From Pseudomonadota bacterium (GTDB taxonomy: Bacteria; Pseudomonadota; Alphaproteobacteria; Sphingomonadales; Sphingomonadaceae), in the NCBI GenBank assembly GCA_023424095.1, contig JAFAEG010000101.1:1-45493 (forward strand): 45,493 nucleotides of DNA, written 5' to 3'. Within the stretch, counting starts at the first letter, position 1, and each line of letters opens with the position of its first letter. Of this stretch, positions 15,103 through 23,323 are shown one piece after another. Position numbers and translations under genes: made by a program. Under the pieces are notes generated by a model, which saw nothing but the letters and a program-made list of their open reading frames with translations, was not told the DNA's origin and did no database searches.

Positions 15103-15243
15103 TTATGCGCCCTCCAGTGTTTTCACGCGGGCCTCAAGCTCGCGAATGCGCTTGGCCTGCGTGGCGATGATCTTGTTGAGCGCGAGCGCCATGGCGTGCG
15201 CCCATGACGGCGCACCGGCCTCGATCGTCACCCGTTCGCTCAT
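15103..15243 (-). CDS. Small coiled-coil protein, 46 aa
   Basis: A complete 46-residue frame beginning at an ATGA overlap with the adaptor gene and ending in TAA directly against the tail-fibre start. The product begins MSERVTIEAGAPSWAHAMAL and ends in a heptad-like helix (KRIRELEARVKTLEG). Exact joining on both sides supports it as a real gene. It could be a trimerising tail or fibre-assembly factor; that is inference. Confidence 0.7.
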   Translation of the reverse strand: MSERVTIEAGAPSWAHAMALALNKIIATQAKRIRELEARVKTLEGA

Positions 15244-15854
15244 GGCGTCGGCCCCGAGACGCGGGCGCGGGAGCCTGCCCAGCGCTTGCCCTTGTCGGAT
15301 GTCTGGATGTCGTTCAGTGCCGCCCGGTACATGGTCAGCCAGGTCTGCAGGCCCTGCGTGTCGATCATCGACGGGGAGGCTTCGACCAGCGCGCCATAGA
15401 GGTAGAGATCAGGCGCCTGCTCCAGCAGCCAGTTGGTCACGTTCGTGTCGGAGAGCGGCGGGATCTTGGCGTAGTAGTCGAGCGTCAGGTCACCCGTGCT
15501 CGCGGGAAACGTCGTGATGGTGTTGCCGGTGATGGTGTAGAAGCGCGGATAGCCGCCGGGGTTCTCGGGGAAGCGTGCCCGCGCATAGGACGGCGTGATA
15601 GGTCGCAGGACCGAAGGCGGAGATACAGCCGCGATGACGCACCGCGCCTGCATGAAATCGCTCGGCAGAGGCCCCGCCCCATCCGTCAGGGTGACGGTCG
15701 CGGTGGCCTCCATCTCCGCCACCCGCAGAGAGCGGCTGATGCGCAGTTCCGCGCGCTGGATGTATCCGGGGACGAGCGCGGCGAACTCGGCATCGCCGCT
15801 CCGCCAGGCTTCGCTGATGATCTGCTGCTGGAGCTCTGCGTAATCGGCGGGCAT
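15240..15854 (-). CDS. Head-tail adaptor protein (SU10/P22 gp4-like)
   Basis: A 204-residue protein of the phage adaptor type. The N-terminus has the helical signature VPGYIQRAELRISRSLRVAE, followed by a beta section with LPSDFMQARCVIA and a C-terminal helix (LTMYRAALNDIQTSDKGKRW). Adaptors form a ring under the portal and receive the tail. The position after capsid and before tail genes fits. An 'adaptor of an SU10-like phage' is the closest family I know. Confidence 0.8.
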   Translation of the reverse strand: MPADYAELQQQIISEAWRSGDAEFAALVPGYIQRAELRISRSLRVAEMEATATVTLTDGAGPLPSDFMQARCVIAAVSPPSVLRPITPSYARARFPENPGGYPRFYTITGNTITTFPASTGDLTLDYYAKIPPLSDTNVTNWLLEQAPDLYLYGALVEASPSMIDTQGLQTWLTMYRAALNDIQTSDKGKRWAGSRARVSGPTP

Positions 15855-15855
15855 C

Positions 15856-16542
15856 TCAGCCTCCGACCTTCAGCGTCGTGCCTTCGCCCTTCTGCTTGGC
15901 GATCAGGCCCGGCCGCGCTGCGAGCGCATCCTTGTAGGTGAAGGTGCGATAGCCGATATGGCCGATTTCCTTCGTCAGGTCGTGGTCGATGAAGGTCGGA
16001 GCGCCGATGCCCCGCGCCATCCGGCAGAAATACACGTCCTCACCGACGACATGCTTCTTCTCCGGGTGCCAGCCGAGCTGATGCCATGGCTTGTCCAAGT
16101 GCTCGTAGACGGCCGTCTCGACCAGCAGGCAGCCCTGCCCGATATAGTCGACCTCCTCGATGCCGGTGGATTCCTCCTCGGTGTAGACCCAGACGCCATC
16201 CTTGGCGGAGACCGGCCGGGCCGGCTCCTTGCGCTGCGAATAGCCCGCACCGACGATCGGCTTGCCGTGCTGGTACAGCCGCTCCAGCGTGTCCGGCGGG
16301 AACGTCATGTCCGTGTCGAGCCACAGGACATGGGTGGCGCCCTGCTTGATCGCCTCTGTCGCGAGCGCGTTGCGCATGTCCGGCAGCAGCGTGCCGAGAT
16401 CGACGATGGTGGTCAGATTGGCCTGCCCGTCCGCGACGAAGCGGGTGCAGAAGCGCCCCACCATATCGACGAGGCATTTCGTGAACTGCGAGGTGCAGAG
16501 ATCCCGCGTGGGGATGCAGATGGCGAAGCTTGGAACGCTCAT
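15856..16542 (-). CDS. GT-A type glycosyltransferase
   Basis: A 228-residue protein with a Rossmann-like nucleotide-sugar fold: FAICIPTRD at the N-terminus, ATEAIKQGATHVLWLDTDMTF with the metal-binding DTD (residues 76-78), then VGAGYSQRK and GEDVYFCRMARG. It should transfer a sugar from a nucleotide-activated donor; the acceptor is unknown. The start at 16542 overlaps the upstream stop as TGATG. Being inside the virion operon between capsid and adaptor genes, it may glycosylate a virion protein; action on host surface glycans or DNA is the alternative. Confidence 0.8.
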   Translation of the reverse strand: MSVPSFAICIPTRDLCTSQFTKCLVDMVGRFCTRFVADGQANLTTIVDLGTLLPDMRNALATEAIKQGATHVLWLDTDMTFPPDTLERLYQHGKPIVGAGYSQRKEPARPVSAKDGVWVYTEEESTGIEEVDYIGQGCLLVETAVYEHLDKPWHQLGWHPEKKHVVGEDVYFCRMARGIGAPTFIDHDLTKEIGHIGYRTFTYKDALAARPGLIAKQKGEGTTLKVGG

Positions 16543-16853
16543 CACAGATGCCCCGGCCAGATGCGCATGAAGCGGTTGTCGGGATCGTTCAGCTTGGCCT
16601 TCAGCTTCGCCTGGTCGTCGACGATGCCCTCGCGAATCCACTGGTCGTAGATGACCATGGGGATGCGTGCGACGAGCTTGCCGTCGCCCCAGCGGTCGGT
16701 ACCTGAGACCTCGTTGAAGTCCTGCTTGTTCTTCTCAAGCAGCGGCTCGACATCCTGGATGGTCTCGATGGTGAACGAGTCGCCATCCTCGGAGCCGTGA
16801 AAAATCTCGGTGATCCCGATAATCGGGTCATGGTGCAGGACGCGCTTAAACAA
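16542..16853 (-). CDS. Hypothetical phage protein, 103 aa
   Basis: A protein of about 103 residues, starting with MFKRVLHHDPIIGITEIFHG if the TTG at 16853 is used; this TTG overlaps the end of the 62-aa gene. The sequence continues with TIETIQDVEPLLEKNKQDFN and a tryptophan-containing tail, a pattern I associate with a conserved podophage protein found near capsid and adaptor genes. Function unknown. The start codon is the least certain part: no ATG is available in the relevant stretch. Confidence 0.65.
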   Translation of the reverse strand: MFKRVLHHDPIIGITEIFHGSEDGDSFTIETIQDVEPLLEKNKQDFNEVSGTDRWGDGKLVARIPMVIYDQWIREGIVDDQAKLKAKLNDPDNRFMRIWPGHL

Positions 16854-17034
16854 GGTCAGCGAGCCCCTTTTCGACGAGTTCGGCTGCCTCATGCTCCGGC
16901 AGCGAGACGATGCTGTCCGGCTCGGCATGGCCGCGGGAGGTGCCGACGAGGCGCCATCCGATCTTGATGCGGGTGAGCCCGTCCGGCTGCGGCGGCTTGT
17001 GGTCCTGCGGACTGCGGCGGGGTTTCTTCTGCAT
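16846..17034 (-). CDS. Small basic phage protein, 62 aa
   Basis: A 62-residue protein with a very basic Pro-rich N-terminus (MQKKPRRSPQDHKPPQPDG) and an acidic helical C-terminus (LPEHEAAELVEKGLADLV). It is the first gene after the capsid terminator and overlaps the 103-aa gene by 8 bp. It may be a minor head protein; no family is assigned. Confidence 0.6.
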   Translation of the reverse strand: MQKKPRRSPQDHKPPQPDGLTRIKIGWRLVGTSRGHAEPDSIVSLPEHEAAELVEKGLADLV

Positions 17035-17053
17035 CGAACCCTGATCCCTTATG

Positions 17054-17080
17054 AAAAAGGGCGCAGCCGAAGCCGCGCCC
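17054..17080 (-). terminator. UUCG-capped intrinsic terminator after capsid gene
   Basis: On the minus strand a 9-bp stem (one G-T wobble) closes a TTCG tetraloop and is followed at once by TTTTT (17054-17058). UUCG loops closed by C-G are exceptionally stable, so this is a strong terminator. It lies 30 bp after the capsid stop and before the rest of the head-tail genes. It could cap capsid mRNA while letting part of the polymerases continue. Confidence 0.88.
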
Positions 17081-17110
17081 TCTGGTTGTCGTGGGATGTG
17101 AGCGTCAGGC

Positions 17111-18091
17111 TCAGGAGGTGGTGAGGTCCGCCACCACGCCGTGCGCGGCCTGGTTGTCGACGATGAGCGTGACCTCTTCGAGCATCTGCCGCTTCTCGGA
17201 GTCGCCGGACTTGGCGAGCTCCCACTGCTTGAGCGGGCGCAGGGTGCCGACGCCGTACTTCTCGCGGTCGAGGAGGAAGGCCTCGCGCTCGCGCTGGAAG
17301 AGGTTCACGACCACCTGCAGCGCGCCGAAGTCGCCGAGGTACACATCCGCGGCGCCGATGACGGTCGCCTGCCCCTTCGCCTGCGCCACATTCGAGCGCA
17401 GATCCGCGATGCCGGGGAAGTTCGTCGTGTTCGAGAACTGCCCCTTATTGTACGGCCCGAGCATCAGGATGGTCGGGGAACCGCCATTCTTGACGCAGGA
17501 CTGCTGCACCGCCTTCAGCAGGGTCTCGGTGAAGGTGCGCGGGGCGGTGGAGTCCGTCGCGGCGACCGTCAGCGCGGTCGAGGTCGAGAAGCCACCAGAT
17601 GCGCCGCCGCCTGCGCGACTGACGTTGGAGGTCAGCCAGGTAGGCAGGCCACCCAGCTTGCGCGCCGTGGTGTCGTCACCGATAGCCGAGGCCTGATTGT
17701 TGAGGAGGATGGCCTCCTTGTCGCGGCGCAGCTCGCGGCCCTTCTTGGTGAGCTGATAGGCAAGCTCGGACTTGCGCCCGGCCTTGTCCACCGCCTCCAG
17801 GGTGCCGGTGATGACGACCGTCTTGTCCATGATCTGCGTGATGTTGCCCACGCGGGTCGTCGGGTTGGACGCATCGAGAGTCGCGTCGTCGCCTTCGATG
17901 ACGGCGTTGTTGAGGTCAACCGCCGTCAGGCTGTCGGTCTGCCACTCGTGGCGGATGTTCTTGACCTTGCGCTTCTTGCCGTTCGACTGGAACGGCACCT
18001 CATAGGGCGCAATGTTGGAGATGATGTCAGCGAGATCCTCGCGGATACCCTTGGCATCGTTCGTCGCGTAGGTGTTGGTCGGCTGAGGCAT
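17111..18091 (-). CDS. Major capsid protein, SU10/DUF5309 family
   Basis: A 326-residue protein with the signature of the SU10-type capsid family: NTYATNDAKGIREDLADIIS at the N-terminus, the HEWQTDSL motif, ITQIMDKTVVITGTLEAVDK, and AYQLTKKGRELRRDKEAILL in the long helix. The C-terminus has QREREAFLLDREKYGVGTLR. HK97-fold coat proteins form the icosahedral shell. Neighbours agree: scaffold upstream, strong terminator directly downstream. No protease gene is nearby, in keeping with a scaffold-type head. Confidence 0.9.
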   Translation of the reverse strand: MPQPTNTYATNDAKGIREDLADIISNIAPYEVPFQSNGKKRKVKNIRHEWQTDSLTAVDLNNAVIEGDDATLDASNPTTRVGNITQIMDKTVVITGTLEAVDKAGRKSELAYQLTKKGRELRRDKEAILLNNQASAIGDDTTARKLGGLPTWLTSNVSRAGGGASGGFSTSTALTVAATDSTAPRTFTETLLKAVQQSCVKNGGSPTILMLGPYNKGQFSNTTNFPGIADLRSNVAQAKGQATVIGAADVYLGDFGALQVVVNLFQREREAFLLDREKYGVGTLRPLKQWELAKSGDSEKRQMLEEVTLIVDNQAAHGVVADLTTS

Positions 18092-18113
18092 GGCTCACTT
18101 CCTTTTCACAGGG

Positions 18114-19100
18114 TCAGAGGAGGCTCGCGATCGCCTTCACGGCGTCGTCCTCCCGATGGGTCCTGCGCAGTCGCTCGAAGTGCTCTGATTGCGCCTGTGC
18201 CCGCTGTTCTGCGGGGGTGACGCGCCGTCCAGGGACCTGGACAGGGGCCGCCGCCTGGGCCTTTTTCTCGACCACGGGCTTGCGGGCCATCAGCTCGTCG
18301 TACTTGATCGCCTTGTCGAGGATCTTGAAGATCCGATGGTCGGAGATGTTGTTCAGCTCGGCATCCGAGAAGCCGGCTGCCTTGCCGGTCTCCATCATCT
18401 TGCCGAGGAACTCGCTGCGAACCTTCTGGTCGGCCATCTGCGGCATCTCCTTGAGGAGCGCTTCGTGCTCCCGCTGGAGGTGCGTAGTGACCGCCTTCGA
18501 CTTCTCCTGTGCCGACTGCTGGTGCTGGGCCTGCATCGCCCCCTGGAACGCCCGCAAGCGTGCCAGACCGGCCTCATGCGCCCTGTCCTGCTGCGCCGCC
18601 GCGATGGGGTCGTCTGCCCACATCTCGTCGGTGGCTTTCGGAGGGATCTGCGACTGTACGATGGCCATGGCCGCCGGAACGACCTCGCCAAAGAACTTCT
18701 GCTGCTGCGCAACTTGCGCGGCGCGCGCCTGGATTTCGGCCTCCTTGGCCTGCGTCTCGGCTCGTGCGCGCTGGATTTCCCCGGCAGTGTCGCCTGCGAT
18801 CCGCTTCAGCTCGGACAACTTGACCTTGGTGTTGTCCCGCAGGATCACCTCAGGGTCGTCGTCGTCATCAGGCTTGGCGGCTTCGGCGTCTGCCTTCGTT
18901 TCGGCCCCTGACTCGTCGTCGGAAGCCTGTTGAGCCGGCGGCTCGTCGCCATCATCCCCCTCAGGGGCGGCGTCGGCCTCGGTCTCGTCGCTGTCGAGCG
19001 CGTGCTCGATCAGGGATGCGGCCTCGTCGTCAGACAAGGCGGTGCTTTCGCTCTCACCCGCAAGCGGAGCGTCGGTCTCTTCGTCCATTTGGGTGCTCAC
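18114..19100 (-). CDS. Scaffolding protein
   Basis: A 328-residue protein with a very acidic N-terminal third (runs of Asp/Glu including PDDDDDPEVILRD), a long coiled coil with many Ala/Gln/Glu (about residues 105-215), and a basic C-terminal end (PGRRVTPAEQRAQAQSEHF). Scaffolds guide capsid assembly through a basic C-terminal tail and are removed before DNA filling. The gene lies directly upstream of the capsid gene, the standard place. Confidence 0.8.
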   Translation of the reverse strand: MSTQMDEETDAPLAGESESTALSDDEAASLIEHALDSDETEADAAPEGDDGDEPPAQQASDDESGAETKADAEAAKPDDDDDPEVILRDNTKVKLSELKRIAGDTAGEIQRARAETQAKEAEIQARAAQVAQQQKFFGEVVPAAMAIVQSQIPPKATDEMWADDPIAAAQQDRAHEAGLARLRAFQGAMQAQHQQSAQEKSKAVTTHLQREHEALLKEMPQMADQKVRSEFLGKMMETGKAAGFSDAELNNISDHRIFKILDKAIKYDELMARKPVVEKKAQAAAPVQVPGRRVTPAEQRAQAQSEHFERLRRTHREDDAVKAIASLL

Positions 19101-19147
19101 ATGTGCCGGTTACAGCGCCCGCGAGCGCTACAAGCGGCTGATCCGGG

Positions 19148-19408
19148 TCAGGCCACGCCCGGCCGTGGTTTCGCGGCGATTTTTCCGCCGGAAATGGTGG
19201 ATTCGAGCTGGGCCCGAACCTGTTTCACGACATTCGCGCGCTCGATGGCGACGCGACGACGACGATCCGCGCCCGGCAGCCACCATTTGACAGCGAGCGC
19301 GTCCGAAATTGCCTGCGCCTCGACCGCCTCGAAGGCAGCGCGCAGATGCGGGTTGTTCATGAGCTGCCGCGCCTGTTCGGCAGCCAGGATCTTGTCCTCG
19401 GGGCTCAT
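19148..19408 (-). CDS. Hypothetical phage protein, 86 aa
   Basis: An 86-residue helical protein starting MSPEDKILAAEQARQLMNNP, with a centre containing AFEAVEAQAISDAL and a basic end (WWLPGADRRRRVAIERAN). The start overlaps the upstream stop as ATGA; the longer frame upstream is a shadow of the neighbour. Small helical proteins of this layout sit between portal and scaffold genes in other podophages; function unknown. Confidence 0.65.
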   Translation of the reverse strand: MSPEDKILAAEQARQLMNNPHLRAAFEAVEAQAISDALAVKWWLPGADRRRRVAIERANVVKQVRAQLESTISGGKIAAKPRPGVA

Positions 19409-20229
19409 CGACCCAGCAGCATCTGGTTGGAGAAGGACGTGTCGAGCTTCTTGGGCTCCATCAGGCCAAGCAGCGCCTGCCCCTGCTGCTCGTTGACCGA
19501 GCCGTTGCCCAGAAGCATCTTGACCAGAGACGGCCAATCCTTCTGCCCGGTGGTGTTGATGAACTGCGGGTCGCCAAAGTCCTCATAGAGCTTCGGCGCG
19601 ATGTTCTGCCCGTTGGGGCCGATGGTCTTCTGGACGCCCTGCTCCTGCCAGGCGGCCGGATAGAACTGGTTCATCGCCTTCTGGGGGTCCAGCGAGATGT
19701 TCACATAGTCGCTGAAGACGTGCGGCATGCGGTTCATGCCCTCGACTTCAGCCCGCGCCTTCTTCTGGTAGTAGTCCCAATCGTTGTAGATGTCGCCGTC
19801 GGGGAAGCGCGGCTCGGGTGCCTCCTCCTGCTTCGCCTGCTGCACGACCGGCGCCGGCTTGGCGTCCTCGCGATAGCGCCACTGTCCCTGCTCGGACGGG
19901 CCGTGATCGGGGTTGCGCGTGCCGGTGTCGTGGTTACCGATGAACTCCCAGCGGCCGCCCTGCTGCGCGTTGGGGTCCGCGCGCTGCCCGGTCATCGGGT
20001 TCACGCCCACGCCCGGCATGGTGTTGCCGACATAGACCATGCCGTCGACCGGCTTCATGCCGTAGTCGATCGCGTGGTTGAAGTTCTGGAACGGGCCGGG
20101 GTTCTCCATGCCCTCGAAGGCCTTGGAGAAGTCGATCTGCGCGTTCGCCATGCCCTGCATGGGGCTCGTGGCCTGGGCATAGCGCAGGGCGTCGTGGATC
20201 TGGGTGGTCTGGGGGTCGAAGGCCATCAT
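19405..20229 (-). CDS. Hypothetical virion-cluster protein, 274 aa
   Basis: A 274-residue protein with a region of Asn/Gly-rich turns (MVYVGNTMPGVGVNPMTG, WEFIGNHDTGTRNPDHGP), a proline- and acid-rich centre (QQAKQEEAPEPRFPDG) and a C-terminal helical region. No known motif. It starts at overlapping ATGATG codons (20229 or 20226) just inside the previous gene's stop. It may be a minor head protein; no function is assigned. Confidence 0.65.
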   Translation of the reverse strand: MMAFDPQTTQIHDALRYAQATSPMQGMANAQIDFSKAFEGMENPGPFQNFNHAIDYGMKPVDGMVYVGNTMPGVGVNPMTGQRADPNAQQGGRWEFIGNHDTGTRNPDHGPSEQGQWRYREDAKPAPVVQQAKQEEAPEPRFPDGDIYNDWDYYQKKARAEVEGMNRMPHVFSDYVNISLDPQKAMNQFYPAAWQEQGVQKTIGPNGQNIAPKLYEDFGDPQFINTTGQKDWPSLVKMLLGNGSVNEQQGQALLGLMEPKKLDTSFSNQMLLGR

Positions 20230-20468
20230 TCAGCCCCTTCTTCGGCGTCACGGACGATGCGAAAGGCCAGCGTGCTCGCGCCGGAGATCAGCTTGTGGGT
20301 GTCGTCGCCAAGCGCGTCCCACCCGGTCGAGACGTAACCGCCTCGCTTGACGAGCACGAACGCGGCGCTCGTGATTTCGCCGCTCTCCAGGCCGGCGCAG
20401 ACCATGCGGGCGCTGCGGACGGCGGCGTTGTTGCGCTGAGGCTTGATCGCGCGGATTACGGCCATCAT
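20226..20468 (-). CDS. Small phage protein, 80 aa
   Basis: An 80-residue protein starting MMAVIRAIKPQRNNAAVRSA, with beta-like segments (AAFVLVKRGGYVSTGWDALG) and a short C-terminal strand plus acidic tail. It overlaps both neighbours by 4 bp. No family recognised; it sits between the GNAT protein and the 274-aa protein in the head operon. Confidence 0.6.
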   Translation of the reverse strand: MMAVIRAIKPQRNNAAVRSARMVCAGLESGEITSAAFVLVKRGGYVSTGWDALGDDTHKLISGASTLAFRIVRDAEEGAE

Positions 20469-21118
20469 TCCCCTCCTGAACGTTTGGCCGATGGCCTAAT
20501 CATAGCTTCTGAGACTGAGAAATCTTTGTTCCTGCCCTTGTTCGGGACAAAACCTAGGCTTTTGTACCAACGCTCTAGCGCCGAGACCTTCCCGCCGAAA
20601 TCGGATGACGGGGTCAGCGCGACTGGCTTGCCGACGCTGTCGGCATATTCAATGATGTCGTTCATAAAGGCTGTGCCTGTGCCCTTCCCTCTCGATTCGG
20701 GCGGGACGACAACCTTGCTGACCGTTACTGCGTTCGGGCTCTCGCTGACGAAAGATTGGACGCCCTGATACGTGGAATCGAGGTGGTCCCTAAGCCCTTT
20801 GATAGTTGTTGCACCGGCCCGCAACTCAGAGCCGCCAGATGACGGGAACATGCCCGCCCCGCCGGTAGCGACGCCGGCCAGATTAAACATCCGCTCGGTG
20901 GCTTCCTGCGACATCGGATCGAGCCGGCCGGCATAAACGTCCCCCGGCGCAGTGACCGCCTGTCCGATGTCCTTCAACATGCCGCCGATAGCCGTCTGAT
21001 TGAGCAACATCTGCACCAAGCTCTGCTTTTCAGGCTCAGGCGGTAGCTGCGCGGCGTAGTCCAAGAGTGCTTGCCGAGAGCTGTTGCCTTGGGGGAAAAG
21101 CAATGCCTGCTCAGGCAT
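20465..21118 (-). CDS. Phage protein with C-terminal GNAT acetyltransferase domain
   Basis: A 217-residue protein. The C-terminal half is a GNAT fold: VVVPPESRGKGTGTAFMNDI holds the acetyl-CoA pyrophosphate loop (R-G-K-G-T-G), followed by VALTPSSDFGG and ERWYKSLGFVPNKG. The N-terminal half (about 1-110) is a helical region (APGDVYAGRLDPMSQEATER) I have seen in virion proteins beside portals. It may acetylate a host or virion protein; the substrate is unknown. GGAGG lies 9 nt before the ATG at 21118. Confidence 0.78.
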   Translation of the reverse strand: MPEQALLFPQGNSSRQALLDYAAQLPPEPEKQSLVQMLLNQTAIGGMLKDIGQAVTAPGDVYAGRLDPMSQEATERMFNLAGVATGGAGMFPSSGGSELRAGATTIKGLRDHLDSTYQGVQSFVSESPNAVTVSKVVVPPESRGKGTGTAFMNDIIEYADSVGKPVALTPSSDFGGKVSALERWYKSLGFVPNKGRNKDFSVSEAMIRPSAKRSGGE

Positions 21119-21120
21119 GT

Positions 21121-23319
21121 CTATTCGCCTCCGGGGCGGTTGATATTGGTGTCAGCCTGCCGGGCCGCGACCTGCGCGTTCATGGCATTGGCCTGTGCGG
21201 TGAGCTGGGCTTCCAGCAGCATCTCCTTCTCGCGGAGTTGCGCCTTGAGTTCGGCTTCGCGCTGCATTGCAGCGAGCTTGCCGGCCTGCATCTCCTGCTG
21301 GAGCGCCAGCTTCGCCTGCAGCTCCTTCAAGTCCGTGTCGTATTTGGCGCGGGCCTGCATGACCTTGAGATCGGCGTCGGCCTGGATCTTCTGAGCGTCC
21401 ATGGCGGCCTTGGCCTCCATCTTCACCCGTTCGATCCCAATCTTTTGCTGCGCCTCCATCATCTTCGGATCGGGCTTGGGCTGGCTCATCTGCTGCTGGA
21501 GCGCCTGCAGCTCTTCCGGCCCGATCTCCTTGAAGAAGCGATCCGGCGACTTGATGCCGCTGGTCTCCACCATCAGGCGCAGCGTGGTCGCCAGTTGCGA
21601 GATGTCAGCCAGCGGGTTCATCGGGCCGCCCACCTGGATCGCAAGCTGTTGCTGCTGCAGGATCGAGGCGAGCATGCGCAGGTCGCGGTCACGCGAGCCG
21701 GCGCCCAAGCCGGTGTTCACCGTCACGCTCATCTCCGCGTCCCAGCCGCGCGGGTCCATCTCGACCCAATCGTCACGCAGCTTGATCGTGCGCGGGCGGT
21801 CCTGGTTCTCGCAGACCAACTTGAGCAGGCAGCGGAAGAGCCGCGTCATGCCGTTCTCGGCAATGTTGCGGGCGTAAAGTTCAATCTTGGAATAGGCGGA
21901 GGCCTGCTGCGCCTGCACGGCCGTCGCGGTCTGGTTCTGCAGCGCGTCAGGATCGAGCGCCATGGTCGAGCGGGACACGCCTGTGCGCTTTTCAACGATC
22001 GCGTCGGCATATTCGAGGACCGGGAAGGCCTTTTCCGCCACGAATGGCGTGACGATCTCGCGAACCGTGCCGGCCGCAGTCGTGCGAACGATCCCGCCGA
22101 TGCGCGGGTTCACCAGTTCGTCCATGTCGACGACCTGGTTCTCGACAACCTCCTTCTGCGGGTTGTTCGTCAGGTAGAGGTTGTCAAGCACCTGCCGCAG
22201 CACGACGGTCTTGATGCGCTGGATGTCCTGTGTCTCATCGAAGATCGAGCGTCCACGCCAGCGATGCGGCACGGGGTCCGGCACAAAGTCGGTGAAGGGC
22301 AGATCCCCGCCCCATTCCTCGTTCAAGAGCACGTTGCGCGCGCCGATGCCGCCGCCCATCACGACACGGCGCCATTCCGCGACGCCGTCACCATCATAAT
22401 CGACGAGCGTGTAGCACTCGAAAACCTCGACCTTCTCGACAGAGCGGTCCACCTCGTCCGTGGTCGATGTCAGGCTCTCGGCATCGCGTGCCTGCGCTGC
22501 GTCGTCATCCTCCAGGCCGGAATGAGCCGGCAGGTTGTACACCGTCTCCTTGTCATAGCCGGCGCGCACAAGGTTGGAGCGCGTCTCAAGCCAGCGATGA
22601 GCGCAGAAGCGGCATTCCTCCTCGTTAAGCGCGCGTGCGGCCCGCTCGATCAGGAACTCTTCCGGCGGCAGGACCTGCACCATGAGGCGCCCGCGCTGCT
22701 CGACACGCTTGATCTTGCAGTCGTGCAGCATCGGGGGCTCTGCCATGGCCGGCAAGCCAGTCATCGGGTCGATGTCCATCGGCGCGGAGGCATCGGGATA
22801 GGCGCTGTGTTCGAGCACCTCCTCGACATCATCGTCGCCGGCAAGCATCAGGTACTGAGCCTCTGTTAGGCCCGTCAGGCGCTCGGTGCGATAGACCGGC
22901 GCGTCGTCCCACCAGTGCTTGACGATGCCGTTGCCGAGCAGCAGAGCGTCATCCAGCCCCATGCTGATGACCTGGTAGCCATTGCAGTCCTTCATCAGGA
23001 CGTGGTTGACGTAGTCGGTCGCCTGCTTGGCGAAGGCTTCCTGCTTCGGGTGCGTCGGCTCGTAGACGCCAACATGCTCGGAGGCGAGGAAGACGCGCGC
23101 CAGGCCCGGCGCAATCCAGCCGATCGTGTCCGCCACATCGCGGGAGACGACGGACGAATGCCCGTCTTCGGCCGGGACATCGCTCATGATGCCGTCGCGA
23201 TACTCCAGCGCCTGCGTGCGCTGCTTTCGCAGGTCGCTGCGGTCATAGGAGATGGCGTCGTTGATCTGCCCGTCGAGCAGAGCGGTCAGCTCTGTCGAGG
23301 ACATGCTCTTGCGTGCCAT
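21121..23319 (-). CDS. Portal protein, P22-like
   Basis: A 732-residue portal. The core has the P22-type pattern: GHSSVVSRDVADTIGWIAPG near the N-terminus, DALLLGNGIVKHWWDD, then a stem region with IFDETQDIQRIKTVVLRQVL. The C-terminal 150 residues form a long Gln/Ala/Lys coiled coil, as in podophage portals with a barrel. Portals form the dodecameric ring at one capsid vertex for DNA entry, exit and tail attachment. Start at 23319 is ATG. Confidence 0.9.
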   Translation of the reverse strand: MARKSMSSTELTALLDGQINDAISYDRSDLRKQRTQALEYRDGIMSDVPAEDGHSSVVSRDVADTIGWIAPGLARVFLASEHVGVYEPTHPKQEAFAKQATDYVNHVLMKDCNGYQVISMGLDDALLLGNGIVKHWWDDAPVYRTERLTGLTEAQYLMLAGDDDVEEVLEHSAYPDASAPMDIDPMTGLPAMAEPPMLHDCKIKRVEQRGRLMVQVLPPEEFLIERAARALNEEECRFCAHRWLETRSNLVRAGYDKETVYNLPAHSGLEDDDAAQARDAESLTSTTDEVDRSVEKVEVFECYTLVDYDGDGVAEWRRVVMGGGIGARNVLLNEEWGGDLPFTDFVPDPVPHRWRGRSIFDETQDIQRIKTVVLRQVLDNLYLTNNPQKEVVENQVVDMDELVNPRIGGIVRTTAAGTVREIVTPFVAEKAFPVLEYADAIVEKRTGVSRSTMALDPDALQNQTATAVQAQQASAYSKIELYARNIAENGMTRLFRCLLKLVCENQDRPRTIKLRDDWVEMDPRGWDAEMSVTVNTGLGAGSRDRDLRMLASILQQQQLAIQVGGPMNPLADISQLATTLRLMVETSGIKSPDRFFKEIGPEELQALQQQMSQPKPDPKMMEAQQKIGIERVKMEAKAAMDAQKIQADADLKVMQARAKYDTDLKELQAKLALQQEMQAGKLAAMQREAELKAQLREKEMLLEAQLTAQANAMNAQVAARQADTNINRPGGE

Positions 23320-23323
23320 TCAC

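Noticed and set aside
21067..22869. 600-codon open frame on the plus strand
   Set aside because: It lies antisense to the portal gene and codes for a Leu/Arg/His-rich product without any motif, as expected from the opposite frame of a GC-rich gene.
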